Shown here piece by piece: positions 43,122 through 53,438 of a stretch of DNA of 64,000 bases. Each line of letters opens with the position of its first letter. Positions within the stretch are counted from its first letter, which is position 1. The DNA lies in NCBI GenBank assembly GCA_016858145.1, contig JAEHOE010000135.1, positions 62,001 to 126,000 on the forward strand. Direction: 5' to 3'. This DNA is from Edaphochlamys debaryana. Lineage: Eukaryota; Chlorophyta; Chlorophyceae; Chlamydomonadales. The translations under genes were made by a program, and so were the position numbers. Under the pieces are notes generated by a model. That model worked only from the letters and a program-made list of their open reading frames with translations. It did not search any database and was not told the origin of the DNA.

Positions 43122-46100
43122 TCAGGGCTCCAGCGGCGGCGCCTCCAGGCCCTTCCACATGGCCCGCAGCTTGGGGTGGGTGCGCCACTCCTCAGGCCCC
43201 AGCTGAGCCGGCGTCTTGCCCGCCTGCATGCATAGTACAAACACCAAGGTGACAGCCTTGAATGGCCGATACAGGCAGCAAGCAAGAGCCACCCGCATGC
43301 GCCCTCTAGGCTGGGTTGCTGAGCGCTAGGCACCCAGCGCACCTTGTTTGGCAGCTGTGCCTTGGCCCCCGCCCGCAGCAGCGCCAGCGCCACCTCGCCG
43401 TGCCCGCCCTTAGCGGCCAGGTGCAGCGCCGTGTTGTAGCTCTGCAGTACACAGGACATGTGGCAAGGGAAGGCCACAGCCGGGATCAGAGGTGTCCTAG
43501 TCCTAGCCAATGCCTAGTGTACCAGGGCCCACATCAAAGCAGTGCCGCATTTCGACCGCTTCTCGCATATGGCTGTAAGCCGCACTCACGTTATCTGGCT
43601 CGTCCAGTTTGTTGAGCACCCGCAAGTTCGCCAGGAGCAGCCGCGCGCTTGCCACCGAGCCCGCCTGCGCGCACACGTGCAGCGCCGTGCGGCCAGACTT
43701 CTGCGGGGCATCCGGCGGCGGGGCAACGGGAGAGGAAACCATGTTGGTACCAAGGGGACAGGGTCTGTATTGCCTTGACCTCTTCTCAAAGGCCGGTCTG
43801 AACGGGGCCCTATGACCCTGGGCGGCTCACCGTCTTCTTCAGCGGGTCCGCCCTGGCGCGGAGCAGGTCCAACACGAGGGCCGCACCGGCCTCCCCCGCG
43901 ACCGCGCAGGCGACGTGGATGGCCCGCTGCCCGTCCTGGCGCGGCGATTGGAGGGGCCAGGGACAGCAGGAAGCAAGACCAGCAGGTTGGGCCAGGCGCA
44001 CAGTGAGGGGCCAGCCAGCCCCACGACGCCTCCCTTAAGGGCATGTGTTGCACTGGGGCGCCCGGAGTCCCCGGGAGCCCACCTTGGGAGCGGCGTGCAG
44101 GTTGGGGTCCGCTCCGGTGTCAAGCGCGGCCAGGACCTCCTCGCCCGCACCGTCCGTGACGGCCTGGAACAGGGCGGCCGCGGCTTCCTGCACACACGCG
44201 AGAGGAGGAGAGGGGGGTGCGTGCAGGGGGGCCGGCTGGTGAAGAGGCAGGACCGGTACGGGCTGCAACGGGCTGCAAGCCAGCGCTGCAGCAGCAATGC
44301 GGCTCACCTTGCCAGCGGGTCCTCGCAGCCTGGGGCCCTGTGACTGCGACAGCGGGAAGGCCTGGGAAAAGAATTGGGAGCCGCCCTGCGTCCATAAGGG
44401 CTGTGACGCCAGCTCAGCCTCTTCCTCCAGCTCTGCCGGCAGCTGCGGCCCTCCTGTAGCCGCCGGGGGCGCCACGGCCACAGGCCCTACTGCCCCGAAA
44501 TCCTGCTGGTCCGTCTCCTGCTTGATGTCCGGTTGCCGCCTGCCGCTGCGTGCGCCCATCGTAGCCTCGGAATCTGGCTGTGACTGCCCAGCCGCGGCTG
44601 CAGTCCCAAAGGCGCCTGGCTCTCGCTGTTTGCGCGCCTGCGAGCCAAGAGGAAGAGGGGCAGGCTGAGACTTGGCGAGGATACAGGCCCCGCCCTGGTG
44701 ACCCGTCGCCACACTGCGCGGCTGCAATACCAAGACGGCCTCACGCCCGCACAACAACCCTGCAGCCCCAGGGCTCACCTGGGACCGGAGGCGCCTCGCG
44801 ACGGGCTGCTCTGGCGCCTCCGCCTCATGCGCCACAGTGCCAGACTCTGCACCTTCGCCTGACCCCGCCTGTGCGTCATCGTGTGCCCCTGCGCTGGGTG
44901 CTGCCTCGGAGGGCTGCTCTGCGTCTGCTGCACCCGCAGGAGCCTCCAGCCAGGGAGCCAGCATGAGCTGAGCGTCATCCAGCTCCAGAGCCGCTTCCTC
45001 AGCCGCTGCCTGGCTCGCCGCCGCCTCCGATGGAGCAGTCGGGGCTCGGGTCTCCGCGAGGGCTAGCGCCGCGGTCTCCACCCGCTGGGATCCATTCGGG
45101 TGCTCCCGTGCTCCACTGCCCGCCTCGGCCGGCTGCATTGCTATGCAGGGCCTTGCCGCCTCGGGCCCGGCCACGACGGCCGCCCGGCCTTCCGCAGCAG
45201 CCGCGGCCTCGGCGGCCCGTGCGTCGGCTGAGGCGACGGCTGCGGCTGCCCGCTGCTCAGCTAGCACCACGGCCACGGCTGCCTCCGCGGCCCGCGCCTC
45301 CGCTACGACTGCCCGTGCCCCTGCAGCAGCGTTTGCCTCCGCTGCCTCCGTTGCCCGCGCCTCCGCTGCAACTGCCCGCGCCTCCGCTGCGGCCGTCTCG
45401 GCCTCCACCGCCACCGCCGCACGTGCCTCCGCAGCAGCTGCCCGCGCCTCCGCTGCTGTCACGGCCGCCGCCGCATCCCGGCGAGCCATGGCCACCTGCT
45501 CCCGTGCCGCGGCCAGCTGCCCTCCCTGCACTGCCAGCAGCTGCGCCAGGCGCCCGCACTCGCCGAGCGCCTGCGCAGCTCGGGCCCTGGCCTCCTGTGC
45601 GCTTGCGTCGGCCGCGGCCCGCGCTGCTGCCTCAGCCGAGGCCTGGCGCTGCAGCTGCTCCCACACCGCAGCCGCCTCGGCGCGTACGGCCGCCTCCCCA
45701 GCCCGACACACGGCCGCTTCGGCTTCGGCGGCAGCACGCGCCGTCGCCTCCGACGACGCCTGTGCCCGCAGCGCCTCGTAGGCCTGGTAGACCTCCGCCA
45801 CCCGGGCCTCCGCTGCCGCCGCCCGCGCCTCCACCTCTGCCGCCCATGCCGCGGCCGCGGACCGTGCCGCCGCCTCGGCCGCCAGCTGCGCCCGCAGCTG
45901 CTCGAGCTGCTTGTCCGCCTCCGCCTTCTGCCCCTCCGCGTCGGTCAGGCTCGCCTGGGCCGCCAGCAGCTGGTGCATGAGTTCGGCGCACTGCCCGGCG
46001 GCTTGGGCCACGACCGTGTGGGCCGCCTTCAGGGCTGTGCTGGTTCCGGCCTGGGCGGCGCTCGTCTGGGCCTCGGCTGAGGCCCGGGCCGCCGCCTCCA

Positions 46101-49083
46101 CTGCCAGCTGAGTGCGTAGCTGGGCGCACTCGGCTCGCGCGTCCGCCTCTCGCGCCTCGCTAGCGGACTGCGCCTCCACCTCAGCGGACAGCTGCGCTCT
46201 GAGCTGCTCAAGCTCCCTGACCGCCTCCGCTTTCTGTGCCTCCGCTGCCCCTGCCCACGCCTCGGCGGCTGCCGCCCGCGCCTCCAGCGCAGAGCAGGCC
46301 GCCGCCGCGCTCGCTTGCTGAGACCGCAGCTGCTCGCATGTGTGAGCAGCGTACTCCGTCGCCGCAGCCGCGCGCGCTTCTGCGGCGGTCCGCGCGGCAC
46401 ACTCAGACGCCAGCTGCCACCAGAGGTCCTCGCACCGCTCCGCCGCCTCACGCAGCTGTGCCTCCAACGCGGCCTGATGAGGCAGTGGGCAGCCTAAGAA
46501 TTGGCGACATGACATGCCGAAGACAACCACGGGACAGGGACCTCACCATCATGACACACCCCTTCAGATCCCCGCGTGCTGGCCTCTGCCCGCTTACCTG
46601 CTGACCCGGCATGCCCGGCCCGGGCGTCTCCGGATGTAGCCGCCTGTAGATCTGCAGCTCGGGCCGGTGGATGTCTAGGGCCTGAGCCGCGAACTGCGAG
46701 GGCACATACAGCAGGTGGGGCAGGCTTTGAGCGGCGGCCGTCACGGGCTACAGGACTGTCCCAAGTACGCAGGGCGGACCCACCAGCCACACAGGGCTCG
46801 GCAGCGTACTGCTCTGCACCGTCCCGCAGGCCCACCTGCAGCACGTTGCGGGTCATGGCCGGGCGGCCCCGGGGGGTGGCGGCCGCCAGCAGCCCCGCTT
46901 GGGCGGCAGCGGCAGGGCGGCTGACGGTGGCGATGAGGACGGTGCGGGCCTGGGCGGGGTCCAGCGCGGGCTCCAGCACCTGGGCCACAGCGAAGGATGA
47001 GGGACCAACACCTCTCCTGTCTAAGGGGACCAAAAGCTCTCCTGTCGAGGCCCCTTGGAAGTATGCTCCGCGCGCCACCATGGCCGCGGGGTCACCCGCT
47101 GGCACCACGCCACGAGCGCTACAACCCTTTCCGCACATGCTCAGGTGACAAGCCCACCTTGGTGAGCACGGAGCTGTTCCAGCTCGGCTTGTCGCCCTTG
47201 GCCAGGGCGGCCATGGCCCTGTTGAGCTCAAGGAGGGAGGTATTGATGGCCATGCCCTCCTTCTGCTGAGCGGCGCTCGTGGCAGCGCCCGCTGTCTCGC
47301 TCCCTGCGCACAGGAACATCCATGTTTATGCCTGTGCCCACAAGGGGCTCAAGGGAATGGACGGATCTCCGGTGCGCTGCCGTGGCTGATGCCTGCCTGG
47401 CTAAAGCTCTCTATCGGGACACGGTTCAGGGGGCGGCTCTCAGTGGTACAGCGGTTCAGGGGGCGGCTCTCCACCTGATGGGCGCTGCGCACTTGTGCCC
47501 AGCTGGCTGAAGCCGCCCTTCGGGATACGGCTCAGTCCCCGTCCTACCTGCGAGGTCCACCAGGTACAGCCTGGCCGGCCTGGCGCCCGGCCCACCAGCG
47601 TCAGGCTTGCTCAGCTCTATCCGCACCACCGCGTTGCTGCGGCTGCTGGTGGCGTTGCTGCGCGTGGCGTCTGTGGTGCGCCGCTTCAGAGCGTCCGTCA
47701 GCGCCTCCACCGCCTCGGCGGCTGCGGGGGAAGGGGCGCAACAGGGAAAGCGTTGAGCGAGCGTAAGGTCGCGGGCCGTGGGTCGAGAGGGGCAGGACGA
47801 AAGTAACATCGAAGGGACAGGGCCAAAGTTGAAGCACTGCCGCTGGACAAGTGCACAACCCTCAACCTCACCGCTCGCGACGCTGTGGAGTCCCTGCCCG
47901 TCCAGCACGTACTGCACCCCAAGCTTGTGGGTGAGATCGCGCTCGAGAATCCGGGGCTCGCTGGGCGTATTCGTCAGCAGCGTGATCAGCGTGTCGTTGT
48001 ACACTTCATACGCTGCGACGCTCAGGCTGTAGCACCCATACCCCAAGCCGGAGCGGGCGTAGAGGTCTTGCTCCAGTCGCCGGAGGGACAGCTGCAGCAG
48101 GCCCTGCGGGGAGCCATAAAGCGCGTAAGACCATGAGAGATCGAGGGAGCCTCAGCTGAGTAGCACCGACAAGCTCCTAGCAGCGGCGCATCTCGCACCG
48201 GAGTCTGGCCATCGCCAAACATGGTGTAGGTTTTGCCCGAGCCCGTGGGGCCGTGGACCATGATGGTCATGTTGGTGCCTTCCAAGAGGCTGGACAGCAG
48301 GTTGGGGCACACGGCCTCGAAGATCTCCTCGGTGGTGCAGCCATCCCAGACGCCGTTGTAGGGGCCGTAACTGGGCACGTGCCAGCAAACAAACAGGTCT
48401 TCAGTCAAGGTAGCGTAGCGTTCAAGCAAGGCCCTTCTGTGGCCCGTAGTGACGCGCACCAGCGGTCCCAAACACCCCGCGCGGAGCCGCGGCAACACGA
48501 AGGCACGGAGCCCAGGGGACGATGAGACGAGGCCTGATCACTGCTGCCAGACGACTCATGCTATCAATACACCCAGCGGGTCCGTGTTGACTCCAGCCAC
48601 GCTAAGGCCCGCGCCCTATCCGCCCTCACCTCAGCTGATGGCTCCCGTCCGTTGTGACGATACTCAACCCGTCACATGATACCTGCAGCGAGACGCTGCT
48701 CGTGACATCTGCGCATGCATCGGTGAAACGGACCGGGACAGCCGGTGGGCGCATGGGTGGCGAGGGAGTGTGGCTGTAATGGGTGGCGGAAGTCCGGTCG
48801 GGGGGTGCGGCACACCAGGTCGGGGGTGTGGCAGGACAACAGCCTGTCTAGGATTGCGAGAGAGCCTTCACCTTGCATACCTGCCCCAGCAGAGAGTTGA
48901 GATTTAATCCGCACGTAGGCCTGCAGGCGAGCGGCGTTCAGGCATTTTGGCAAGGGCTTGGCGTTCCGGCAGCCGCCGAACATGCGAGCGTACCGTGACT
49001 GCCTTGACTGATTGGTCTTCACACTTGCGCCGTTTCTTGCGCGCCGTGGGAGCCGGCGTGCGGAACAACGGACCTTCGTCCAT
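43122..49083 (-). CDS. Kinesin motor - coiled coil - ankyrin repeat protein (paralog B)
   Basis: Sixteen exons: 49083-49003, 48920-48881, 48708-48630, 48370-48199, 48103-47872, 47721-47548, 47303-47158, 46979-46836, 46693-46598, 46473-44779, 44637-44308, 44187-44083, 43935-43831, 43700-43590, 43441-43343, 43223-43122; 3711 nt, 1236 residues, in frame. The motor has P-loop GPTGSGKT (107-114), switch I NATSSRSN (224-231, usual His replaced by Asn) and switch II DLAGSE. Residues 389-953 are Ala/Glu/Arg coiled coil without the 54-bp repeat of paralog A. The acidic linker shares DDAQLMLAPWLE with A (DAQLAWEPMDE). Ankyrin repeats (GADPNLH, RAIHVACAVAG, TALHVCAQAG, TALHLAAKGG, TPAQLG) end the protein. 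Exons 1 and 2 have the same lengths as in A (81, 40 nt), which supports the ATG at 49083 and a GC donor for intron 1. Confidence 0.86.
47423..47471. repeat. 30-bp-spaced direct repeat in a kinesin B intron
   Basis: GGTTCAGGGGGCGGCTCTC occurs at 47423 and 47453 in the intron between the switch I and switch II exons. Noncoding duplication. Confidence 0.8.
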
Positions 49084-50006
49084 TTTCGCGATTTGGGCTG
49101 TTGCGGAGGGGCCTGCTGCCAGCAGTATGTCACATGTGCAGTAAGCAAGTGTATGAGTAGTCTGGCTGTGCGGTGGTGGCGCAGGGCTCGGCAAAAGCTG
49201 CGGCATGCCTGCTGCGCGACGCCCAGCGACAGCTTTCCAGCCAGTAGGTCTCCGCAACCGCCCAAGGTCCTTTGCGCAACTTAGCACAAATTTGTATCGC
49301 GTGGTGGGTAGCTGAAGCGGTTCCTGCATGCACCGCTGTGCCACGGTCCCGTGGGCCTGTCCTCCCGTGCCATCCCCGCTCATCATCGTCTGGTCCACGG
49401 TTCGCACTGCACACGCACCGTAGGCTAACTCGACGCTGCACTTCAGTTTGGTCACAAGTGGGCCAACGCGCTCTGCGGGACTGACGACCGCACGCACAAC
49501 AGGAGCCAGGAAAGTACCGTTTGCGCGCGCGGCTGCCGAAATGTCCGTTGTCCGACCATCCCGACGCCCTTTCAGTTGAGGGAAGCTCCAGGAGGTGCAA
49601 GATCCAAGCTCAACTAGGCCCTGCTTGTTCGAGAGTCTGACCTGACCCCTCCTGACCACCGAGGTTGTTCCCGGGCTGTTCAACGCAGGGCTCAAGCAGG
49701 CTCAAGCCTTACACCACTAGCGCCCTTCAGGGCCGCTCCAACACCACACCACACAATTCATAGCCGACAAAATGCTATCGTCGGACTCCAGCTCTGAGCT
49801 CATCCTGCATTACAGTGCCTGCCAGCGGCCCGTTCAGTAACTGACCTGAAGTCCCACAGTGCCTTTCCGTTCCCACACCCCCACCGCCCACCCCCAGTCC
49901 CCGTGGGGACCAGCCAATGCATTTCCCTCCCCCAGTGCGGTCCCCAACATCCCGAACGCCCCCTCTAAGCCCCTGTTCACGGCGCCCGCAGCCCCGCATC
50001 CTCCCG
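49084..50006. other. Intergenic: kinesin B promoter side and PICOT-type gene 3' flank
   Basis: Both neighbours are on the minus strand. A TGTAA motif at 49814-49810 fits the PICOT-type gene; the remainder should hold the kinesin B promoter. The minus-strand frame that continues upstream of 49083 is open by composition but has no motif. Confidence 0.5.
49810..49814 (-). terminator. Candidate TGTAA polyadenylation signal of the PICOT-type gene
   Basis: TGTAA on the minus strand about 195 nt after the stop at 50007. Known algal polyadenylation motif; assignment by position. Confidence 0.5.
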
Positions 50007-53003
50007 CTATGCCACGTCCATTCGGTGCAGCATCTCGTTGACCGTCGAGCCTAGCTCCCCGGCCGCCTTCATCTCCAGCACAATGTCGCAGCCGCCCAGC
50101 AGCTCCCCACGCACGTATACCTGCCAGAGCGGCCAAGGGAGAGGGGGAGAGGGGAAGCGGGGAGTGAGGGATGAGGTTGGTGCGAGCCCCAACGCCTGTC
50201 GGCACGCGCCTTCCGATGAAACCCTCAGCCTTCGCGCCACCGACCCGCATCCCCCAACCCTCCAGAAGATGCCCCTAGTATGCAGTTGCCTGTCCAGGCC
50301 CCTTGGCGCCGCCCTACCTGCGGGTACGTGGGCCAGTTGCTGTACTCCTTGAGCCCCTGCCGGATGGCCTCATCCCCCAGGATGTCGAACGTGCCGAACT
50401 GCAGGTTCTCGGACTGTGGGGGACGGGGAGTGAAGGCAGGAGGGGAGGCGGAGGACGGGGCGTAGGTACGGTGGCCGCACGGAGAGTGTACAGCGCGCAC
50501 GCTGTTGGTCGGGGCCTGGCAGGGGCCAGACGAAAGTCCCGATGCAAACCCTAGAGACCAGCTACAGTGCCCCTTAGCCCCAATCCCGGTGCACCTGATG
50601 CGGCACCGCGCCACCCAAGGCCCCAACGCACCGCCCGCACCTGCAGCGCCTCAACCACCTTGCGGCTGAAGCCGCAGCGGGGCGTCTCCGGGTTGCCCTT
50701 CATGAAGAGCATGACCGGCTGCGGCCCGGACAGCAGGTCCTTGATGCGAGCGCGCACGGCATCGGGCGCCTCGGAGGGGGCGGGCGGGGCGGCGGGGGCG
50801 GCGGCCGGGGCCGGGGCCGCGGCTGGGCTGGGCGCGCCTGGTGGGCGGGAGGGCGGGAGGAGAAGGAGCGGTAGCGCACCGCCGGTCGGGCACGTCTCTT
50901 GCAGGAAAGCCTGCTCTGCTACACAGGCCAGCTCTTTCAATCCTGAACGGCCAGCAGAGCATCGCACAGCGGCTTCAAGGAGGGCCAGGCCCTCCACCCT
51001 TACCATACCTCGTCTTGAAACCCCAAACCTTCAGGGCCGCTGCCCCATCCGCCCTTTCCCCTCACCTCCGTGCTTCGCCACGGCCGCTGCCGAGACCGCC
51101 GCAAAGTCCGCCCCCAGCTTCTCCCTGAGCAGCGCCTCCAGGTCCCCGCTGCCCGCCATCTCCGTAACGATATCGCAGCCGCCCACCAGCTCCGACTTGA
51201 CGTACAACTGCGTTTGTACGGCAGACGCACGACAGCAGGGTCACATCGGCTGTATAAGGTGTAGAGGCTGGGACAGACAGGCCGAGGCCGGGACAGGCAG
51301 GCAGGCCGGGCCTGGCAGGCAGGCCGGGCCTGGCAGCCAGATGCCCTGGGACCACCTGCCGCTAGCCCCAGACACGCACACACCTGGGGGAAGGTGGGCC
51401 AGTTGCTGTACTCCTTCAGCCCCTGACGGATGGGCTCATCCGCCAGGATGTCCACCGTCTTGCAGGACGTGACCTGGGTGGTTGGTTGGTTGGTAAGGTG
51501 GGTGGTTGCGGTTCAGGAGGAAGGCCAAGGGCCGCGGCAAGGGCAGAAAACACGCTAGCCCTTGCTCAGGCGCCTGTCCCGGCCTCGACATGGGACCTGT
51601 GCCTTGTTACAGGTCCCTCAAAGCCCCCTGCCGCCCAGCTGCCACCAGTACCTCCTCCCTAGTACAACCCGAAGGACCCGCCCCGCCCGCCCATGCCCGC
51701 CTCGCCGGCCTCACCCCCAGCTTGCGCAGTGCCTCCACCACCCGCCCGCTGAAGCCGCAGCGGGGCGTGCCCGCGTCGCCCTTCATGAACAGAACCACGG
51801 GCCACGTGTCCAGGATGTACTTGATCCGGCCAAACACAGCGTCCTTGGACTCGGGTGCCGGGGCCGCGGCAGCGGGGGCCGCGGCCTTGGCCGCAGGCGC
51901 CGAGGTGGTGGCTGCACTGCCGCCCCTGGCTAGGGCCGTGGCTTTGGCGGTGAGGGCGGGGGCGTCCGCGCCCTCCACTCGGTCCACCACCTCCCCGCCC
52001 TGGTGGTTCGAGGGGCGGAGGGAAAAGGGTTGGGACCGAGGTTTGTACATGGGACAGATGCCGGGTGCTGGTTTCGTACGGTGCAAGGGTGGTGCCGTGA
52101 TGGCCCGAGCCTAACTTCACGCAGCAGCGGCCCCCCACCTTGATGAACACAAAGTACGGCACGGTCGTGACGTCGTACTTGAGCGTGACCTCATCCACAA
52201 CCTCCGCCTCGACCTGAGGAGACCAGGAGTTGCAGTGGTCACATGCACGGCATCAGCCCTGCGTCGACAGAACCAGCGCCAAGAGCAGCAGGGAATCGCC
52301 CTCGGGCCCTGGTGGAGGCCCTCGGCCCAGCAGGGTCCGGACACGCCCGCCCAGGCGCTGACACCCATCCCTCACTGACACCCGTCCCTCAGGGGCCAGC
52401 GAGGGGACTTCGCATTAAGCGACGGAGGACGCTTAACCTTGACAGCCCGAACGGTAAGCTGGAGTGTCCTGACACGCGGTCCATAGCCTGGCGAATCCCG
52501 CCAACCCACAGGCCTCACCCGCATAGCGCTCAGCCCTGGCAGGTCGGCCGCGAGCTGCGCAACGACTGCGTCCATCTGCTTGCATGGCTCACACCAGGTT
52601 GCCCAGAAGTAGAGCAGCAGCTGCGAGCGTTAGGGTGGGCAAGGGCGACGGGGAGTGGGGCGGGGTGCAGGCTAGAAGGCGGGGCCCCAGAAGGTGAGCT
52701 GCACGAGAGTCCGTGAGTTCGGGGGCCACAGCGAGCGCGATAGTGGGGGCGGTAGTGGTCATAATGCGACTGCAAGCTCCGTGGACACAGAAGCTGCCGA
52801 GACTCGCGTATGCACGCGGATCTGGAGGGAAGCCCCAGTTCCGCAAAGGTCGTGACCGACAGCTGTCCGAGAGTGACTTTCGCAGTGTGGGGATGCACGT
52901 CTGCTGCGTTCCTAGTGAAGCGGCAACGCACCGGCTTTCCGGCGGCCAATGCCGTCTGCAGGTCCGCGACCGTGGCAATATCGGGCACCGCAGAAGGCGC
53001 CAT
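50007..53003 (-). CDS. PICOT/GRXS17-type multidomain monothiol glutaredoxin (Trx + 2 Grx)
   Basis: Nine exons: 53003-52932, 52620-52519, 52213-52139, 51999-51715, 51473-51384, 51207-51066, 50837-50641, 50413-50318, 50120-50007; 1173 nt, 390 residues, in frame. The N-terminal thioredoxin-like domain (1 to about 105) has [17 protein letters not shown] with an intact WCEPC (33-37) and VPYFVFIK. Two glutaredoxin domains follow, each with MKG...TPRCGFS (CGFS at 164-167 and 310-313), [13 protein letters not shown](F/Y)PQ and GGCDIV. Ala/Pro linkers separate them. CGFS glutaredoxins bind a [2Fe-2S] cluster with glutathione and act in cytosolic and nuclear iron-sulfur and iron homeostasis (family knowledge). 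Two Grx domains match human GLRX3/PICOT rather than plant GRXS17, which has three. It shares a 435-bp upstream region with the divergent membrane-protein gene. Confidence 0.92.
51268..51345. repeat. Short tandem repeat in a PICOT-type gene intron
   Basis: Imperfect tandem copies of CTGGCAGGCAGGCCGGGC in the intron between exons 5 and 6. Simple low-complexity expansion. Confidence 0.7.
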
Positions 53004-53438
53004 TGCTGCACACGCAGCAGGTTAGCTACCACCGTGGTTGGGCGCGCGGTGTGTGGGAGTGGAAAGTGGATTGCGCGCGCGTGCGGCTCGCCAGGCTGGC
53101 ACAAAGCCTTGGGACGATGCAGAATGGTCGTGTAGCGAAGCGCCTATCGATTGTTGAAGGCTGGGACTGACGGGGAGCCGCGACGCTGAGTTCGCGGGCT
53201 GTACATGAGAGTGGGGCGCATATTGTAAGCGCGGAGAGCATCCGCGTGGTGTGCCACACCACTCGCAAGCCCGACTCGGAACTTATTCACAAAGCGAATA
53301 CTATTCCACACGCTTCAGGCCACACGCTGCACACCCGAGGCCACCGTTGTGGACAACCTTTGCGGGTTCCCGCGACGCGGCGTGTTCCTTGCGGCCTCCG
53401 CAGCCGCCATGATGGCAGAAGCTGCTCTGGAAGTATAG
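53004..53438. promoter_or_regulatory. Divergent promoter region, PICOT-type / large membrane protein
   Basis: The two starts (53003 minus, 53439 plus) are separated by 435 bp and point apart. No TATA box or known operator is clear; an AAGTATAG stretch lies just before the plus-strand ATG. Confidence 0.5.

Noticed and set aside
44035..46530. Continuous 831-codon frame through kinesin B coiled coil
   Set aside because: It reads through at least two introns (GTGAGC...CAG at 44778-44638 and 44307-44188) that paralog structure and phase support; the spliced exons are used instead.
48904..49695. 264-codon minus-strand frame extending upstream of kinesin B
   Set aside because: Only the last part, from the ATG at 49083, matches the paralog A first exon; upstream residues lack motifs.
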